Part shown: piece after piece, positions 25,390 to 34,885 of the stretch
Layout: every line of letters begins with the position of its first letter
Position numbering within the stretch: position 1 is the stretch's first letter
NCBI GenBank assembly: GCA_963717115.1
Contig: CAVQVO010000004.1
Coordinates: forward strand, 1-64,000
DNA: 64,000 nucleotides
Direction: 5' to 3'
DNA from: JBBQUN01 sp963717115
GTDB taxonomy: Bacteria > Actinomycetota > Acidimicrobiia > Acidimicrobiales > SZUA-35
Position numbers and translations under genes: made by a program
Notes under the pieces: generated by a model
Seen by the model: only the letters and a program-made list of their open reading frames with translations
Database searches by the model: none
Told to the model about the DNA's origin: nothing

Positions 25390-26490
25390 ATGATCAAGCA
25401 CAAACGATCCGGAGCACTGATCGCCCTGCTCGCCGTCCTGGCGATGCTGGCCGGGAGTTGTGGGGGTTCCGACTCCGCAGGCTCCGACGGCGGAACCGAT
25501 TCGGGGGCCGACGAGACCACGACGACCGCAGCCGAGAGCGGTGGCGACACCGCCGAGGATGATGCGATGGCCGACGACGACGCCATGGCCGACGAGGGGG
25601 AGCCGTTCCGGATCGCCATCGTCAGCCCGAGCGCCAGGAACGACCTCGCGTTCAGCCAGAGCATCTTCGATGCGGTCGACGTGATCGGCGAGACCCGGGC
25701 CATCGAGGTGGCCGCAACCGACAACACCTTCGTCGTGGAAGACGCCGCCGCGGCGATCCGGGGTTATGCCGAGGACGGGTACGACCTCGTCATCGCCCAC
25801 GGCTCGCAGTTCGGTGGCCCGCTGGCCGAGATCGCGCCGGACTTCCCCGATGTCGCCTTCGCCTGGGGCACCGCCGCCGACACGTTCGGTCTCGACAACG
25901 TCTTCGCCTACGAGGTGCGCTCCGACGAGGGCGGCTACGTCATGGGAACCATCGCCGCCCAGATCTCGGCCGCCGGGAACATCGGGGTCGTCGGGCCGGT
26001 CGAGGTCGGTGACGCCAAGCTCTACATCGACGGGTTCAAGGCCGGCGCCGAGGCACAGGCCCCGGGCATCACGGTCAACGTGAACTACATCGAGTCCTTC
26101 AGTGACGTGGCCCTGGCCTCCGAGGCCGCGACGTCGTTGATCGGGGCGGGCGCCGACGTGCTGACCGGCAGCGCACAGATGGTCGTCGGAGCCACCGGCG
26201 TCGCCCGCGAGGACGGCGTCCCGTGGTTCGGAACCCAGTCGAACCAGACCAGCCTCGGTGAAGACATCGTCGTCGCCTCGCAGGTCTATCACTGGGAGGT
26301 CGCGCTGGCCGAGATGATCGCCGCGATCGAGGCGGGCACGCTCGGCGGACAGACCTTCACCCTCACCCTCGCCAACGAGGGTCTCGTCATCGAGTACAAC
26401 GACGCCTACGCGCTCGATGCCGCCATCCGCACCGCAGCCGATGCAACGGCGGCCGGAATCGTCGACGGCTCGATCTCGACCGGCCAGTAG
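25390..26490 (+). CDS. BmpA/PnrA-type substrate-binding lipoprotein
   Basis: A 366-residue lipoprotein with a signal peptide and lipobox LAGSC (Cys about 23). An acidic, Thr-rich linker (residues about 26-70) follows, with a short DDAMADDDAMAD repeat. The mature domain begins PFRIAIVSPSARNDLAFSQS and includes GYDLVIAHGSQFGG, VRSDEGGYVMGTIAAQIS, and TGSAQMVVGATGVAREDGVP, the pattern of PnrA-like receptors. These bind purine nucleosides; a related set binds other cyclic ligands. A GAGAGGA site precedes the ATG. It sits between the permeases and the ATPase. Confidence 0.9.
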   Translation: MIKHKRSGALIALLAVLAMLAGSCGGSDSAGSDGGTDSGADETTTTAAESGGDTAEDDAMADDDAMADEGEPFRIAIVSPSARNDLAFSQSIFDAVDVIGETRAIEVAATDNTFVVEDAAAAIRGYAEDGYDLVIAHGSQFGGPLAEIAPDFPDVAFAWGTAADTFGLDNVFAYEVRSDEGGYVMGTIAAQISAAGNIGVVGPVEVGDAKLYIDGFKAGAEAQAPGITVNVNYIESFSDVALASEAATSLIGAGADVLTGSAQMVVGATGVAREDGVPWFGTQSNQTSLGEDIVVASQVYHWEVALAEMIAAIEAGTLGGQTFTLTLANEGLVIEYNDAYALDAAIRTAADATAAGIVDGSISTGQ

Positions 26491-26504
26491 GAGGCGGTAC
26501 CGCG

Positions 26505-28035
26505 ATGGAGACCGACCGGACTCGACCCATGCTCGAGATGCGGGGGATCACGAAGCGTTTCCCCGGCGTCGTCGCCAACGACGACATCGATCTGACGGTC
26601 GAGTCCGGTCAGGTCCACACGCTGCTCGGTGAGAACGGGGCTGGCAAGAGCACGCTCATGAAGATCCTCTACGGGCTCTACCGGCCCGACGAGGGCTCGA
26701 TCCGTCTGCACGGCGAAGAGGTGCGGATCGCCTCGCCGAACGATGCGATCCGGCGGGGCATCGGCATGATCCACCAGCATTTCATGCTCGTGCCGACGCT
26801 GACGGTCGCCGAGAACGTGGCCCTGGGCCTCGGCGGCAACTTCGGCCTCGCCGACATGGAACCGGTCAAGGCCCGACTCCGCGAGGTGTCGGAGCATTAC
26901 CGCCTCCAGGTCAACCCCGATGCATACGTGTGGCAACTCGCCGTCGGCGAACGGCAACGAGCCGAGATCCTGAAGGCGCTCTACCGCGAAGCCAACCTGC
27001 TTGGTCCTCGACGAACCGACCGCCGTGCTCACGCCGCCCGAGGTCGACGACCTCTTCGGCACGTTGCGGCAGATGACCGCCGATGGCAAGGGCCTCATCT
27101 TCATCTCCCACAAGCTCCACGAGGTGATGGACCTGTCGGACCAGATCACGGTGCTTCGGGACGGTCGAGTCTCGGGCCACACGACGCCGTCGGCGTCCAC
27201 TCGCGAATCGCTCGCCGAGCTGATGGTCGGCCGTCCGGTCGAACTGACGCGGACCGTGGCGCCGCGGGAACCGGGTGCCGAGCGGCTCGTCATCGACCAA
27301 CTCGTCGTCATGGGCGATCGCGGCAACCCGGCGGTCGACGGACTCTCGCTGACGGTTCGCGAGGGCGAGATCGTCGGCCTGGCGGGGGTGTCGGGCAACG
27401 GTCAGCGCGAACTGGCCGAGGCCGTCTTCGGACTTCGTCCCGTTCGATCCGGGTCGATCCGGCTCGATGGAGAACCATCGGGGGGATCGCCGAAGTCCGT
27501 TCGGGCCCGTGGGCTCGCGTACGTGCCCGAGGAACGGATGCGCGACGGGGCCATCGGCGAGTTCACCGTTGCCGAGAACCTCATGCTCGTCGACTACGGC
27601 CGGGAGCCCTACACCCGCCGCGGTCTCCTCGACCGCGCCGCCATCGGTGAGCGGTGTGCCGATCTCGTGGCTCGCTATCGCGTGAAGACCCCCGACCTCG
27701 ACACGCCGACCCGGAACCTCTCCGGGGGAAACATCCAGAAGGTCGTGATCGCCCGGGAGTTCACGTGCGGCGCCGAGGTCCTGGTGGTGTCCCAACCCAC
27801 CCGCGGTGTCGACATCGGCGCCGCCGAATACATCCACGAACAGCTGCTCATCCAACGCTCCGAGGGGCGGGCGATCCTGCTGATCTCCGAGGACCTCGAC
27901 GAGGTCCTCCAGCTGTCCGATCGGATCGTCGTGATCCTCGAAGGCCGGGTCATGGGTGAGGTCGATCGGGGCGATGCCGATCCCCGCACGATCGGCCTGC
28001 TGATGTCGGGCGTCCAAGCCGGCACGGGTCCGTGA
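26505..28035 (+). pseudogene. Duplicated ABC ATPase of the nucleoside importer, one frameshift
   Basis: About 510 residues with two nucleotide-binding domains. The first has LLGENGAGKSTLMKILYGLY (Walker A) and MIHQHFMLVPTLTVAENVAL. The frame then breaks at 27001-27002, where an extra T in CTGCTTGG shifts LLVLDEPTAVLTPPEV (Walker B) into the next frame. The second domain has GVSGNGQRELAEAVFGL, YVPEERMRDG, NLSGGNIQKVVIARE and SQPTRGVDIGAAEYI. Removing that T restores a full-length protein, so an assembly error is likely. The start follows AGGAGG closely. Confidence 0.82.
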
Positions 28036-28064
28036 GTCCGGTTCGGACCTCGTCGGCCCTACGC

Positions 28065-28080
28065 CTTACGAATTGTTAAG
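28065..28080 (+). promoter_or_regulatory. Palindromic candidate operator before the catabolic genes
   Basis: CTTACGAATTGTTAAG is an imperfect palindrome (CTTA..AATT..TAAG), clearly AT-rich against its surroundings. It lies in the 59-base gap between the ABC ATPase and the next gene, immediately before the AAGGGAG ribosome binding site. It could be a repressor site that separates transporter and enzyme expression. No regulator can be assigned. Confidence 0.35.
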
Positions 28081-28094
28081 AAGGGAGCTACCGT

Positions 28095-29378
28095 TTGGCT
28101 GTGCAGCATCTGACGCCCACGACACTCGGGCCGCATCCCGATCTCCGGGTCAGCATCGACCGACTCTCCTCGCGTCTCGGGGTGCTGGCCTCGATCGGCG
28201 CCATCGAGGGAACCGAGGGTTGCGCCCGACTGGCCTTGACCGACGAAGATCGATTCGGACGCAACCTGGTGGTCACGTGGATGGAGGATCTCGGCCTCGA
28301 GGTGACGATCGACGGCATCGGCAACGGGATCGCGGTGATGCCGGGATTCGACCGGGCCCCGGTCATGACCGGCTCCCACATCGACACCGTCCGCACCGGC
28401 GGTCGGTACGACGGCAACCTCGGTGTGCTGGCCGGACTCGAGGTCATCGAGACGGTGTTGGCTGCTGGTCTCGAGCTCCGCCGACCGCTGGCCGTCGGCT
28501 TCTTCACCAACGAAGAGGGGGCCCGATTCGCCCCCGACATGCTCGGCAGCCTCGTCTATGTCGGTGGCCTGCCGCTCGAGGAGGCCCTCGACATCGAGGC
28601 GATCGACGGCGCCGTGCTCGGCGAGGAACTGACGCGGATCGGCTACGACGGACCGGGCCCGATCCCCGGCCCCGTTCCGTACGCCTTCGTCGAACTGCAC
28701 ATCGAACAGGGTCCGGTCCTCGAGGTCGAAGGCATCACCATCGGTGCGGTGACCGGTGTGCAGGGGATCAGTTGGCAGGAGGTCACGATCACCGGGCAGA
28801 GCAATCACGCCGGGACCACGCCGATCCGTCTGCGACGCGATCCGGCGCACGTCGCGGCCGCCTGCATCACGTTCGCCCGGGAACTCGCCCTCGAGCTCGG
28901 TGAGCCACAGGTCGCCACGGTCGGCCGCATCGAGCTCCGACCGAACCTCGTCAACGTCGTTGCCGCCGAAGCCTCCTTCACCATCGACCTCCGCAACACC
29001 GACGACGCCGTCCTGGTCGAGGCCGAACGACGGTTCGCCGAGTTCCTGGCGACCAGCGCAGCCGCCGAGCACTGCACCTACGAGGTCCGAGAACTGGCCC
29101 GGTTCGAGCCGGTGGTGTTCGACCCGACGATGGTCGATCGGGTCGAGGCAACCGCCATGGCGCTCGGGCATGGGGTCCGGCGCATGCCGTCGGGCGCCGG
29201 CCACGACGCCCAGATGTTCGCCCGGATCTGCCCCACCTCCATGATCTTCACGAACTCCCGCGACGGCATCAGCCACAATCCACTCGAATACACCGCTCCG
29301 GAGGATCTCGAAGCGGGTGCCAACGTGCTCCTGCACACCATGCTCGCCCTCGCCCAGGAAGACCCGCACGATGGCTGA
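28095..29378 (+). CDS. M20-type Zn-dependent N-carbamoyl/ureido hydrolase
   Basis: A 427-residue amidase of the allantoate amidohydrolase, beta-ureidopropionase and N-carbamoyl-L-amino-acid hydrolase family. Metal ligands are visible in GSHIDTVRTGGRYDGNLGVL (His, Asp), FFTNEEGARFAPDMLGS (Glu-Glu), FVELHIEQGPVLE (His), and the C-terminal His of DGISHNPLEY. QSNHAGTTPIRLRRD is the dimerisation and substrate loop. Start: TTG at 28095, well placed after AAGGGAG; GTG at 28101 is possible. It should hydrolyse a ureido compound made during base breakdown; the exact substrate is open. It overlaps the next gene by eight bases. Confidence 0.9.
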   Translation: MAVQHLTPTTLGPHPDLRVSIDRLSSRLGVLASIGAIEGTEGCARLALTDEDRFGRNLVVTWMEDLGLEVTIDGIGNGIAVMPGFDRAPVMTGSHIDTVRTGGRYDGNLGVLAGLEVIETVLAAGLELRRPLAVGFFTNEEGARFAPDMLGSLVYVGGLPLEEALDIEAIDGAVLGEELTRIGYDGPGPIPGPVPYAFVELHIEQGPVLEVEGITIGAVTGVQGISWQEVTITGQSNHAGTTPIRLRRDPAHVAAACITFARELALELGEPQVATVGRIELRPNLVNVVAAEASFTIDLRNTDDAVLVEAERRFAEFLATSAAAEHCTYEVRELARFEPVVFDPTMVDRVEATAMALGHGVRRMPSGAGHDAQMFARICPTSMIFTNSRDGISHNPLEYTAPEDLEAGANVLLHTMLALAQEDPHDG

Positions 29379-31164
29379 CGAAACCCCACCACTCACCCCG
29401 ATGTCGCTCGGCACGCTGCTCGGCCGCATCGACCACGAGTGGGAGACGAGGAAGAAGGTGTTCGACCTCCCGAACGCCCGAATCTGGAAACCCGACCCCG
29501 AGATCGACCTCGGGTTCGAGTTCCTGGGTCGACGCTGCGCCACGCCCATCGGTCCGGCGGCCGGACCACACAGCCAACTGGCCGAGAACATCGTGCTCGC
29601 CTGGCTCGGCGGATCTCGTCTCTTCGAGCTGAAGACCGTGCAGATCCTCGACGATCTCGTCATCAATCGACCGTGTATCGACATGCAGACGATCGGCTAC
29701 AACATCGAGTGGAGCCAGGAACTCACGGTGCCGCAGAGCCTCACCGAGTACGTGAAGGCCTCGATGCTCATCGAGATCCTGCGGCGGTGGGAACCGCTCG
29801 CCGACTTCATCGGTCCGGATCCGGGTCCTCACGTGTTCGACATGAGCGTCGGCTACGACCTGGCCGGGATCTCGAGCCCGAAGGTCGCCGCCTTCATCGA
29901 TGGCATGCGGGATGCGACCGCCGAGATCGAGCGCCTTCGGGCCGACATCGCCGGACCCTTCGCCGAGTTCGCCGATCTCGACTTCGATCCACATCTGGCC
30001 GACACGCTCACCCTGTCGACCTTCCACGGGTGCCCGCCCGACGAGATCGAGTCGATCACCAAGCACCTGATCGACCACCACGACCTCGATGTGATCGTGA
30101 AGCTCAACCCGACCCTGCTCGGCTACGAAACCGTGGCCCGGATCGTCAACGACGACCTCGGCTACGCCGACGTCGTGGTGAAGGAGTCGGCCTTCGCCGC
30201 CGATCTCCAGTTCGACCGGGGCGTCGAGCTGATCGGGGAGCTCAACGACTACGCGAAGGAGCGAGGCCACCGGTTCGGGATCAAACTCACCAACACCCTC
30301 GTGGTCGACAACACCAAGGGGTGGATGCCCGACGACACGATGTATCTGTCCGGTCCGCCGCTGCACGTGCTGGCGATGACGCTCCTCGACAACCTGGCCG
30401 GCGCCCTGCCGGGCCGGCTCGACATCCCCGGCTCGGGCGAGGGCGATCACGATGTGATGGTCAGCTTCTCGGCCGGGATCACCAAGGACAATCTGGCCGA
30501 GGCCATCGCCACCGGCGTGCATCCCGCGACGGTGTGCTCGGATCTGCTCAAGCCGGGCGGCTACGGGCGGCTGGCCCCGATGCTCAAGGCCCTGACGGCC
30601 GAGGTCCGCTCGTCGGGTCACACCGAACTCGGGTCGTGGAAGTCGATGCAGCAGGCCGAGGCCGAAGCGGCCGGATTCCCGAGCGTCGCCGCCCGCCACG
30701 TCGACCACGTGCTCGGCGCTGGCATCGAGGCCTATCACCGTCGAGGCAACGAGAAACTGCCTCGGGCCGTCGACCACGACCTCGAGATGTTCGGCTGTGT
30801 CGCCTGCAACTTCTGCGTGACGGTCTGCCCCAACGACGCATTCTTCAACATCAAGAGTCTCGACTCGATGGACAGTCGGCAGGAGTACTTCGTGCTCGCC
30901 GAGCTGTGCAACGAGTGCGGCAACTGCATGACCTTCTGTCCCGAGACGGGTGATCCGGCGGTGATCAAGCCTCGCCTCTACACCGACCTCGATCTCTTCG
31001 CCGGCCGTTCCGGGCAGGGATTCCTGATCGACGGCGGCCGCATCGTCGCTCACCGTGGAGCCGACGGCGATCGGCCCGACCCTGCGGCGGCCGACCTGGT
31101 CCAGCAGTTGCTCGACACCGCCGCGGGCAACCCGCTCGCGCCGACCGGTCCGCCCACCCCGTGA
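29371..31164 (+). CDS. YgfK-like dihydropyrimidine-dehydrogenase-type Fe-S oxidoreductase
   Basis: A 597-residue protein. Residues about 40-460 form a TIM-barrel oxidoreductase region like that of dihydropyrimidine/dihydroorotate dehydrogenases (CATPIGPAAGPHSQLAENIV, LSTFHGCPPDEIESITKHLI, DVIVKLNPTLLGYETVARIV). A double 4Fe-4S ferredoxin segment follows (CVACNFCVTVCPNDAFF and CNECGNCMTFCPETGDP). It is much shorter than E. coli YgfK (about 1030 residues), lacking the C-terminal NAD(P)/FAD portion. In YgfK clusters the protein accompanies an XDH-like enzyme in purine catabolism. Here it may carry electrons from the molybdenum enzyme or reduce a pyrimidine-like ring. Confidence 0.82.
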   Translation: MADETPPLTPMSLGTLLGRIDHEWETRKKVFDLPNARIWKPDPEIDLGFEFLGRRCATPIGPAAGPHSQLAENIVLAWLGGSRLFELKTVQILDDLVINRPCIDMQTIGYNIEWSQELTVPQSLTEYVKASMLIEILRRWEPLADFIGPDPGPHVFDMSVGYDLAGISSPKVAAFIDGMRDATAEIERLRADIAGPFAEFADLDFDPHLADTLTLSTFHGCPPDEIESITKHLIDHHDLDVIVKLNPTLLGYETVARIVNDDLGYADVVVKESAFAADLQFDRGVELIGELNDYAKERGHRFGIKLTNTLVVDNTKGWMPDDTMYLSGPPLHVLAMTLLDNLAGALPGRLDIPGSGEGDHDVMVSFSAGITKDNLAEAIATGVHPATVCSDLLKPGGYGRLAPMLKALTAEVRSSGHTELGSWKSMQQAEAEAAGFPSVAARHVDHVLGAGIEAYHRRGNEKLPRAVDHDLEMFGCVACNFCVTVCPNDAFFNIKSLDSMDSRQEYFVLAELCNECGNCMTFCPETGDPAVIKPRLYTDLDLFAGRSGQGFLIDGGRIVAHRGADGDRPDPAAADLVQQLLDTAAGNPLAPTGPPTP

Positions 31165-31194
31165 CCGGATCGCCGTCGTGATCGGACGCACTCG

Positions 31195-32190
31195 ATGACC
31201 CGTTTCCTCACCGTCGCCGGGGCCCAGCTCGGCCCGATCCAGAAGGATCACCGCCGAGCCGAGGTCGTCGAGCGACTGCTCGCCTTGCTGCGGCAGGCGG
31301 CCGACGCCGGCTGCGAACTGGTGGTCTTCCCCGAACTGGCGCTCACCACGTTCTTTCCCCGCTGGTACACCGATGACCCGAGCGGCCACGACCACTACTA
31401 CGAGACGTCGATGCCCAATGCCGCCACCCAGCCGCTCTTCGACGAGGCCCGGCGCCTGGGGATCGGGTTCTCGTTGGGCTATGCCGAACTGACCGAACCC
31501 GACTCGGCGGGCGTGGTGCATCGCTACAACACCACCGTGCTGGTCGAGCGGGACGGGTCGATCGTCGCGAAGTACCGAAAGGTCCACATCCCCGGCCACG
31601 CGTCCGACGAGCCGTGGCGGCCGTTCCAGCATCTCGAGCGCCGCTATTTCGAGGAGTCACCCGACGGTTTCGGTGTCTGGCGGGCGTTCGGCGGCCTGGT
31701 CGGCCTGGCCACCTGCAACGACCGACGGTGGCCCGAGACCTACCGCGAGATGGGTCTCCAGGGGGTCGAGATGATCCTGATCGGCTACAACACGCCGATC
31801 CACTACGCCCCCGACCCCGGCCAGAATGCGCTGCAGGGGTTCCACAACCAACTGGTGATGCAGGCCGGTGCCTATCAGAACGGCACCTGGGTCGTCGGTG
31901 TCGCCAAGGGCGGGACCGAAGAGGGCGTCGAATCACTGGCCCAATCGATGATCATCGCCCCGTCGGGACAGATCGTGGCCCAGGCCGTCACGACCGGCGA
32001 CGAGCTCATCGTGGCACGCGCCAACCTCGACTGGTGCGCCCACTACAAACAGACGCTCTTCGACTTCGCCACCTATCGACGTCCCGAGCTGTATCACCGC
32101 ATCACGTCCTCGAAGGGCGTGATCGAGCCGCCCCATGCCGACCGACCACCGACGCTGCCGCCACCCTCGACCCTCGGAGCCGACTCATGA
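31195..32190 (+). CDS. Nitrilase-superfamily N-carbamoyl amidohydrolase
   Basis: A 331-residue C-N hydrolase. The catalytic triad fits Glu47 in VVFPELALTTFFPRW, Lys129 in KYRKVHIPG and Cys174 in LATCNDRRWPETYREMG. The CNDRRWPE context and the FFPRW segment are characteristic of N-carbamoyl-D-amino-acid hydrolases, and beta-ureidopropionases are near relatives. It would release CO2 and ammonia from a carbamoylated amino acid, the last step of ureide breakdown. It is in the catabolic operon, and its stop overlaps the next start (ATGA). Confidence 0.9.
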   Translation: MTRFLTVAGAQLGPIQKDHRRAEVVERLLALLRQAADAGCELVVFPELALTTFFPRWYTDDPSGHDHYYETSMPNAATQPLFDEARRLGIGFSLGYAELTEPDSAGVVHRYNTTVLVERDGSIVAKYRKVHIPGHASDEPWRPFQHLERRYFEESPDGFGVWRAFGGLVGLATCNDRRWPETYREMGLQGVEMILIGYNTPIHYAPDPGQNALQGFHNQLVMQAGAYQNGTWVVGVAKGGTEEGVESLAQSMIIAPSGQIVAQAVTTGDELIVARANLDWCAHYKQTLFDFATYRRPELYHRITSSKGVIEPPHADRPPTLPPPSTLGADS

Positions 32191-34832
32191 CCGAGTTCAT
32201 CCTCAACGGTGCGCCTGCCGTTGTCGCCGATTCCCACGAGCATCTGCTCGCAGCCCTGCGTGACGAGTTGGGCGTGTTCTCGCCCAAGGACGGTTGCTCG
32301 CCAACCGGTCAGTGCGGGTGTTGCACGGTCATCGTCGACGGCAAGGCCCGGGTCGCCTGCCAGACCGACCTCGACAAGGTCGCCGGGGCCGACGTGTTGA
32401 CGCTCGAGGGCGTCGATCCCGACGAACGGCGGCGGTATGCCGACGCGTTCGCCGCCCACGGCGCGCTCCAGTGCGGGTTCTGCACCCCGGGCATCGTGAT
32501 GCGGACCAAGTCGATGCTCGACAAGAAGGCCAACGGCGACGGAACCAGCGACGTCACCCGCGACGGCGCCGCCCGGCTGCTCGGGGCGCACCTGTGCCGG
32601 TGCACCGGCTACACCAAGATCCTCGACGCCGTCGAGTCGCTGGCTGCGGGGGAGACCCCGGTGGTGATCCTGCCCGGTGGCGTCGGCTCGCGCGGGGTGA
32701 AGTACGAGGCCGCCGAACTGAGCCTGGGCGATCGGCCGTTCATCGACGACATGGTCCCTGCAGGACTCCTGCACGCCGCCGTCCACCTCGCCGACCACGC
32801 CCGGGCCGACGTCCTCGCCATCGACTCCTCGGCGGCCGAGGCGGTCGACGGGGTCGTCGCGGTGTTCACCGCCGCCGATGTTCCCGGCGTGTTGCGGGGC
32901 GGCCTGATCCACAAGGACTGGCCCATCTTCATCCCCGTCGGGGGTCGCACCAGCTATCTGGGCGACGTGCTGGCCCTCGTCGTCGCGGTCGACCGTCCGA
33001 CGGCCCGTCGGGCGGCCGGGCTGGTCGACGTCACCTACGACGTCCATCGACCGATCACGAATCCGGCCGAGGCGATCACCGACGACGAGGACGCCGTGTG
33101 GGAACTCGACGGCAACGTCTTGTCGACCAGCACCTATCGGCGCGGCGACCCCGAGACCGCGCTGGCCTCGGCGGTGCACGTGGTCCGGGAGACCTTCCAG
33201 ACGCAGCGCGTCGACCACGCCTTCGTCGAGCCCGAATCCACGCTCGCCGTTCCGGTCCCCGCCGGCGAACCGCTGCCGCTGACCAACTCGCCGACCGGGG
33301 GTGACGCCGTCGACTTCGACCGCCTCATGGTCTACTCGGGTGGTCAGGGGATCTGGGACGATCGCAACGACATCGCCGCCATCCTCGACGTCCCGACCGA
33401 GACGATCGTCACCGAACTGGTGAGCAACGGTGGGGCCTTCGGCGGCAAGGAGGACATGTCGAACCAGGGGCAGACCGCCCTGGCGGCCTGGCTGCTGAAG
33501 CGTCCCGTGAAGACGACGTTCTCCCGTGAGGAGTCGTTCCTCGTCCACACCAAACGGCATCCGATCCGCATGGAGTACCAGGCCGGGTGCGACGCCGACG
33601 GCATGCTCGTCGGGCTGCACGTGAGGATGCTCGGCGATTCCGGGCCGTACGCCTCGGTGGGCATGAAGGTGCTCGAGCGGGCGGCCGGTCACGCCTCGGG
33701 CCCGTACGTGGTACCCAACATCGACGTCGAGGCCATCGCCGCCCGCACCAACAACTCCGTGTGCGGTGCGTTCCGCGGCTTCGGCGCGAATCAGGCCCAG
33801 TTCGCGATGGAGGGCGTGATGGATCGCCTCGCCGCCGCCGTGGGGATCAGCGGGTGGGAGATGCGTTCGCGCAACGTCGTGACCCCCGGTGTGGTGTGGG
33901 GCCCCGGCCAGATCCTCGACGACGGTTGTCTCGGCGCGCGGGCCTGTCTCGATGCCGTGAAGCCCGCCTACGACGAGGCGGCAGCCGCCGGCAAGGCCGT
34001 CGGGCTCGGTCTGGGGCTCAAGAACTCGGGCCTGGGCAACGGTTTCAAGGAGATCGCCCGGGCGGTGGTGCACTTCCGACCCGACGGCAAGGTCGAGGTC
34101 CGCCACTGCTGGACCGAGATGGGTCAGGGGGTCCACACCGTTGCCGTGCAGGTCGCCGTCGAGGAGCTCGGGATCTCGGCCGATCGCATCGAGGTCATCG
34201 TGGACTCCACCCGTGAACTCGGCGCCGGCCAGACCACCGGGAGTCGGGGAACGCTCATGGGCGCCGGTTCGGTCGCCGACGCCTGTCGGGCGGCGAAGGC
34301 CGATGGCTGCCGGGTCGGGGTCGACTACCCGGGCGAGTACCGGGTCGACTGGACCAACTCGCTCAGCGAAGGCCTGGCCAACCCGGTGATCCACTCCACC
34401 TTCGGCTACGCCGCCCAGATGGTGATCATCGATCGCGAGTCCGGGCTCATCGAGCGGGTCGTCGCAGCCCACGACGTCGGCCGGGCCGTGAACCCGCTGC
34501 TGTGCGAGGGACAGATCCAGGGCTCGGTCCACATGGGTCTCGGCTACGCCCTCTCCGAGGGGTTCCCGTGCGACGAAGACGGTCGCCCGCTCAACACCAC
34601 GTTGCGCAGCCTCGACATCATCCGTCCCAAGGACATGCCCCCGGTCGACGTGATCCTCGTCGAGTCGGCCGAGCCGGGTTCGCCCTACGGCATCAAGGGA
34701 GTCGGCGAGATCGGGCTCGTTCCCACGTCGGGTGCCGTTGCCGCCGCCATGACCGACCACGACGGGATCTGGCGCAACGAGCTCCCGCTCGTCAACGAGG
34801 CCAACCGCGAGCGGGCCTCGGCCTGGTCCTGA
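32187..34832 (+). CDS. XdhD-like molybdenum hydroxylase, fused Fe-S and Mo subunits, no FAD domain
   Basis: An 881-residue protein joining a 2x[2Fe-2S] domain and a molybdopterin domain with no FAD domain between them, as in XdhD and selenium-type xanthine dehydrogenases. First cluster: DGCSPTGQCGCCTVIVDG (36-53); second: QCGFCTPG and LCRCTGY. The Mo part has SNGGAFGGKED, CGAFRGFGANQAQFAMEG, GAGQTTGSRG and KGVGEIGL with the catalytic Glu. The family hydroxylates purines or related N-heterocycles with water. With no FAD, electrons need another acceptor; the Fe-S protein two genes upstream is a candidate. ATGA overlap with the nitrilase gene. Confidence 0.9.
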   Translation: MTEFILNGAPAVVADSHEHLLAALRDELGVFSPKDGCSPTGQCGCCTVIVDGKARVACQTDLDKVAGADVLTLEGVDPDERRRYADAFAAHGALQCGFCTPGIVMRTKSMLDKKANGDGTSDVTRDGAARLLGAHLCRCTGYTKILDAVESLAAGETPVVILPGGVGSRGVKYEAAELSLGDRPFIDDMVPAGLLHAAVHLADHARADVLAIDSSAAEAVDGVVAVFTAADVPGVLRGGLIHKDWPIFIPVGGRTSYLGDVLALVVAVDRPTARRAAGLVDVTYDVHRPITNPAEAITDDEDAVWELDGNVLSTSTYRRGDPETALASAVHVVRETFQTQRVDHAFVEPESTLAVPVPAGEPLPLTNSPTGGDAVDFDRLMVYSGGQGIWDDRNDIAAILDVPTETIVTELVSNGGAFGGKEDMSNQGQTALAAWLLKRPVKTTFSREESFLVHTKRHPIRMEYQAGCDADGMLVGLHVRMLGDSGPYASVGMKVLERAAGHASGPYVVPNIDVEAIAARTNNSVCGAFRGFGANQAQFAMEGVMDRLAAAVGISGWEMRSRNVVTPGVVWGPGQILDDGCLGARACLDAVKPAYDEAAAAGKAVGLGLGLKNSGLGNGFKEIARAVVHFRPDGKVEVRHCWTEMGQGVHTVAVQVAVEELGISADRIEVIVDSTRELGAGQTTGSRGTLMGAGSVADACRAAKADGCRVGVDYPGEYRVDWTNSLSEGLANPVIHSTFGYAAQMVIIDRESGLIERVVAAHDVGRAVNPLLCEGQIQGSVHMGLGYALSEGFPCDEDGRPLNTTLRSLDIIRPKDMPPVDVILVESAEPGSPYGIKGVGEIGLVPTSGAVAAAMTDHDGIWRNELPLVNEANRERASAWS

Positions 34833-34885
34833 CCGGACACTCCTCTCGCTCCCATCCGTTCCGATCCAACCTCACAGGTGCATTC

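Noticed and set aside
29269..31632. 787-codon minus-strand frame opposite the YgfK-like and nitrilase genes
   Set aside because: No motifs; it runs across two genes with full catalytic signatures on the other strand.
32094..34760. 888-codon open frame opposite the XdhD-like gene
   Set aside because: Long antisense frames are common opposite GC-rich genes; the plus strand has clear Fe-S and molybdopterin motifs while this frame has only low-complexity Val/Gly/Asp/Arg.
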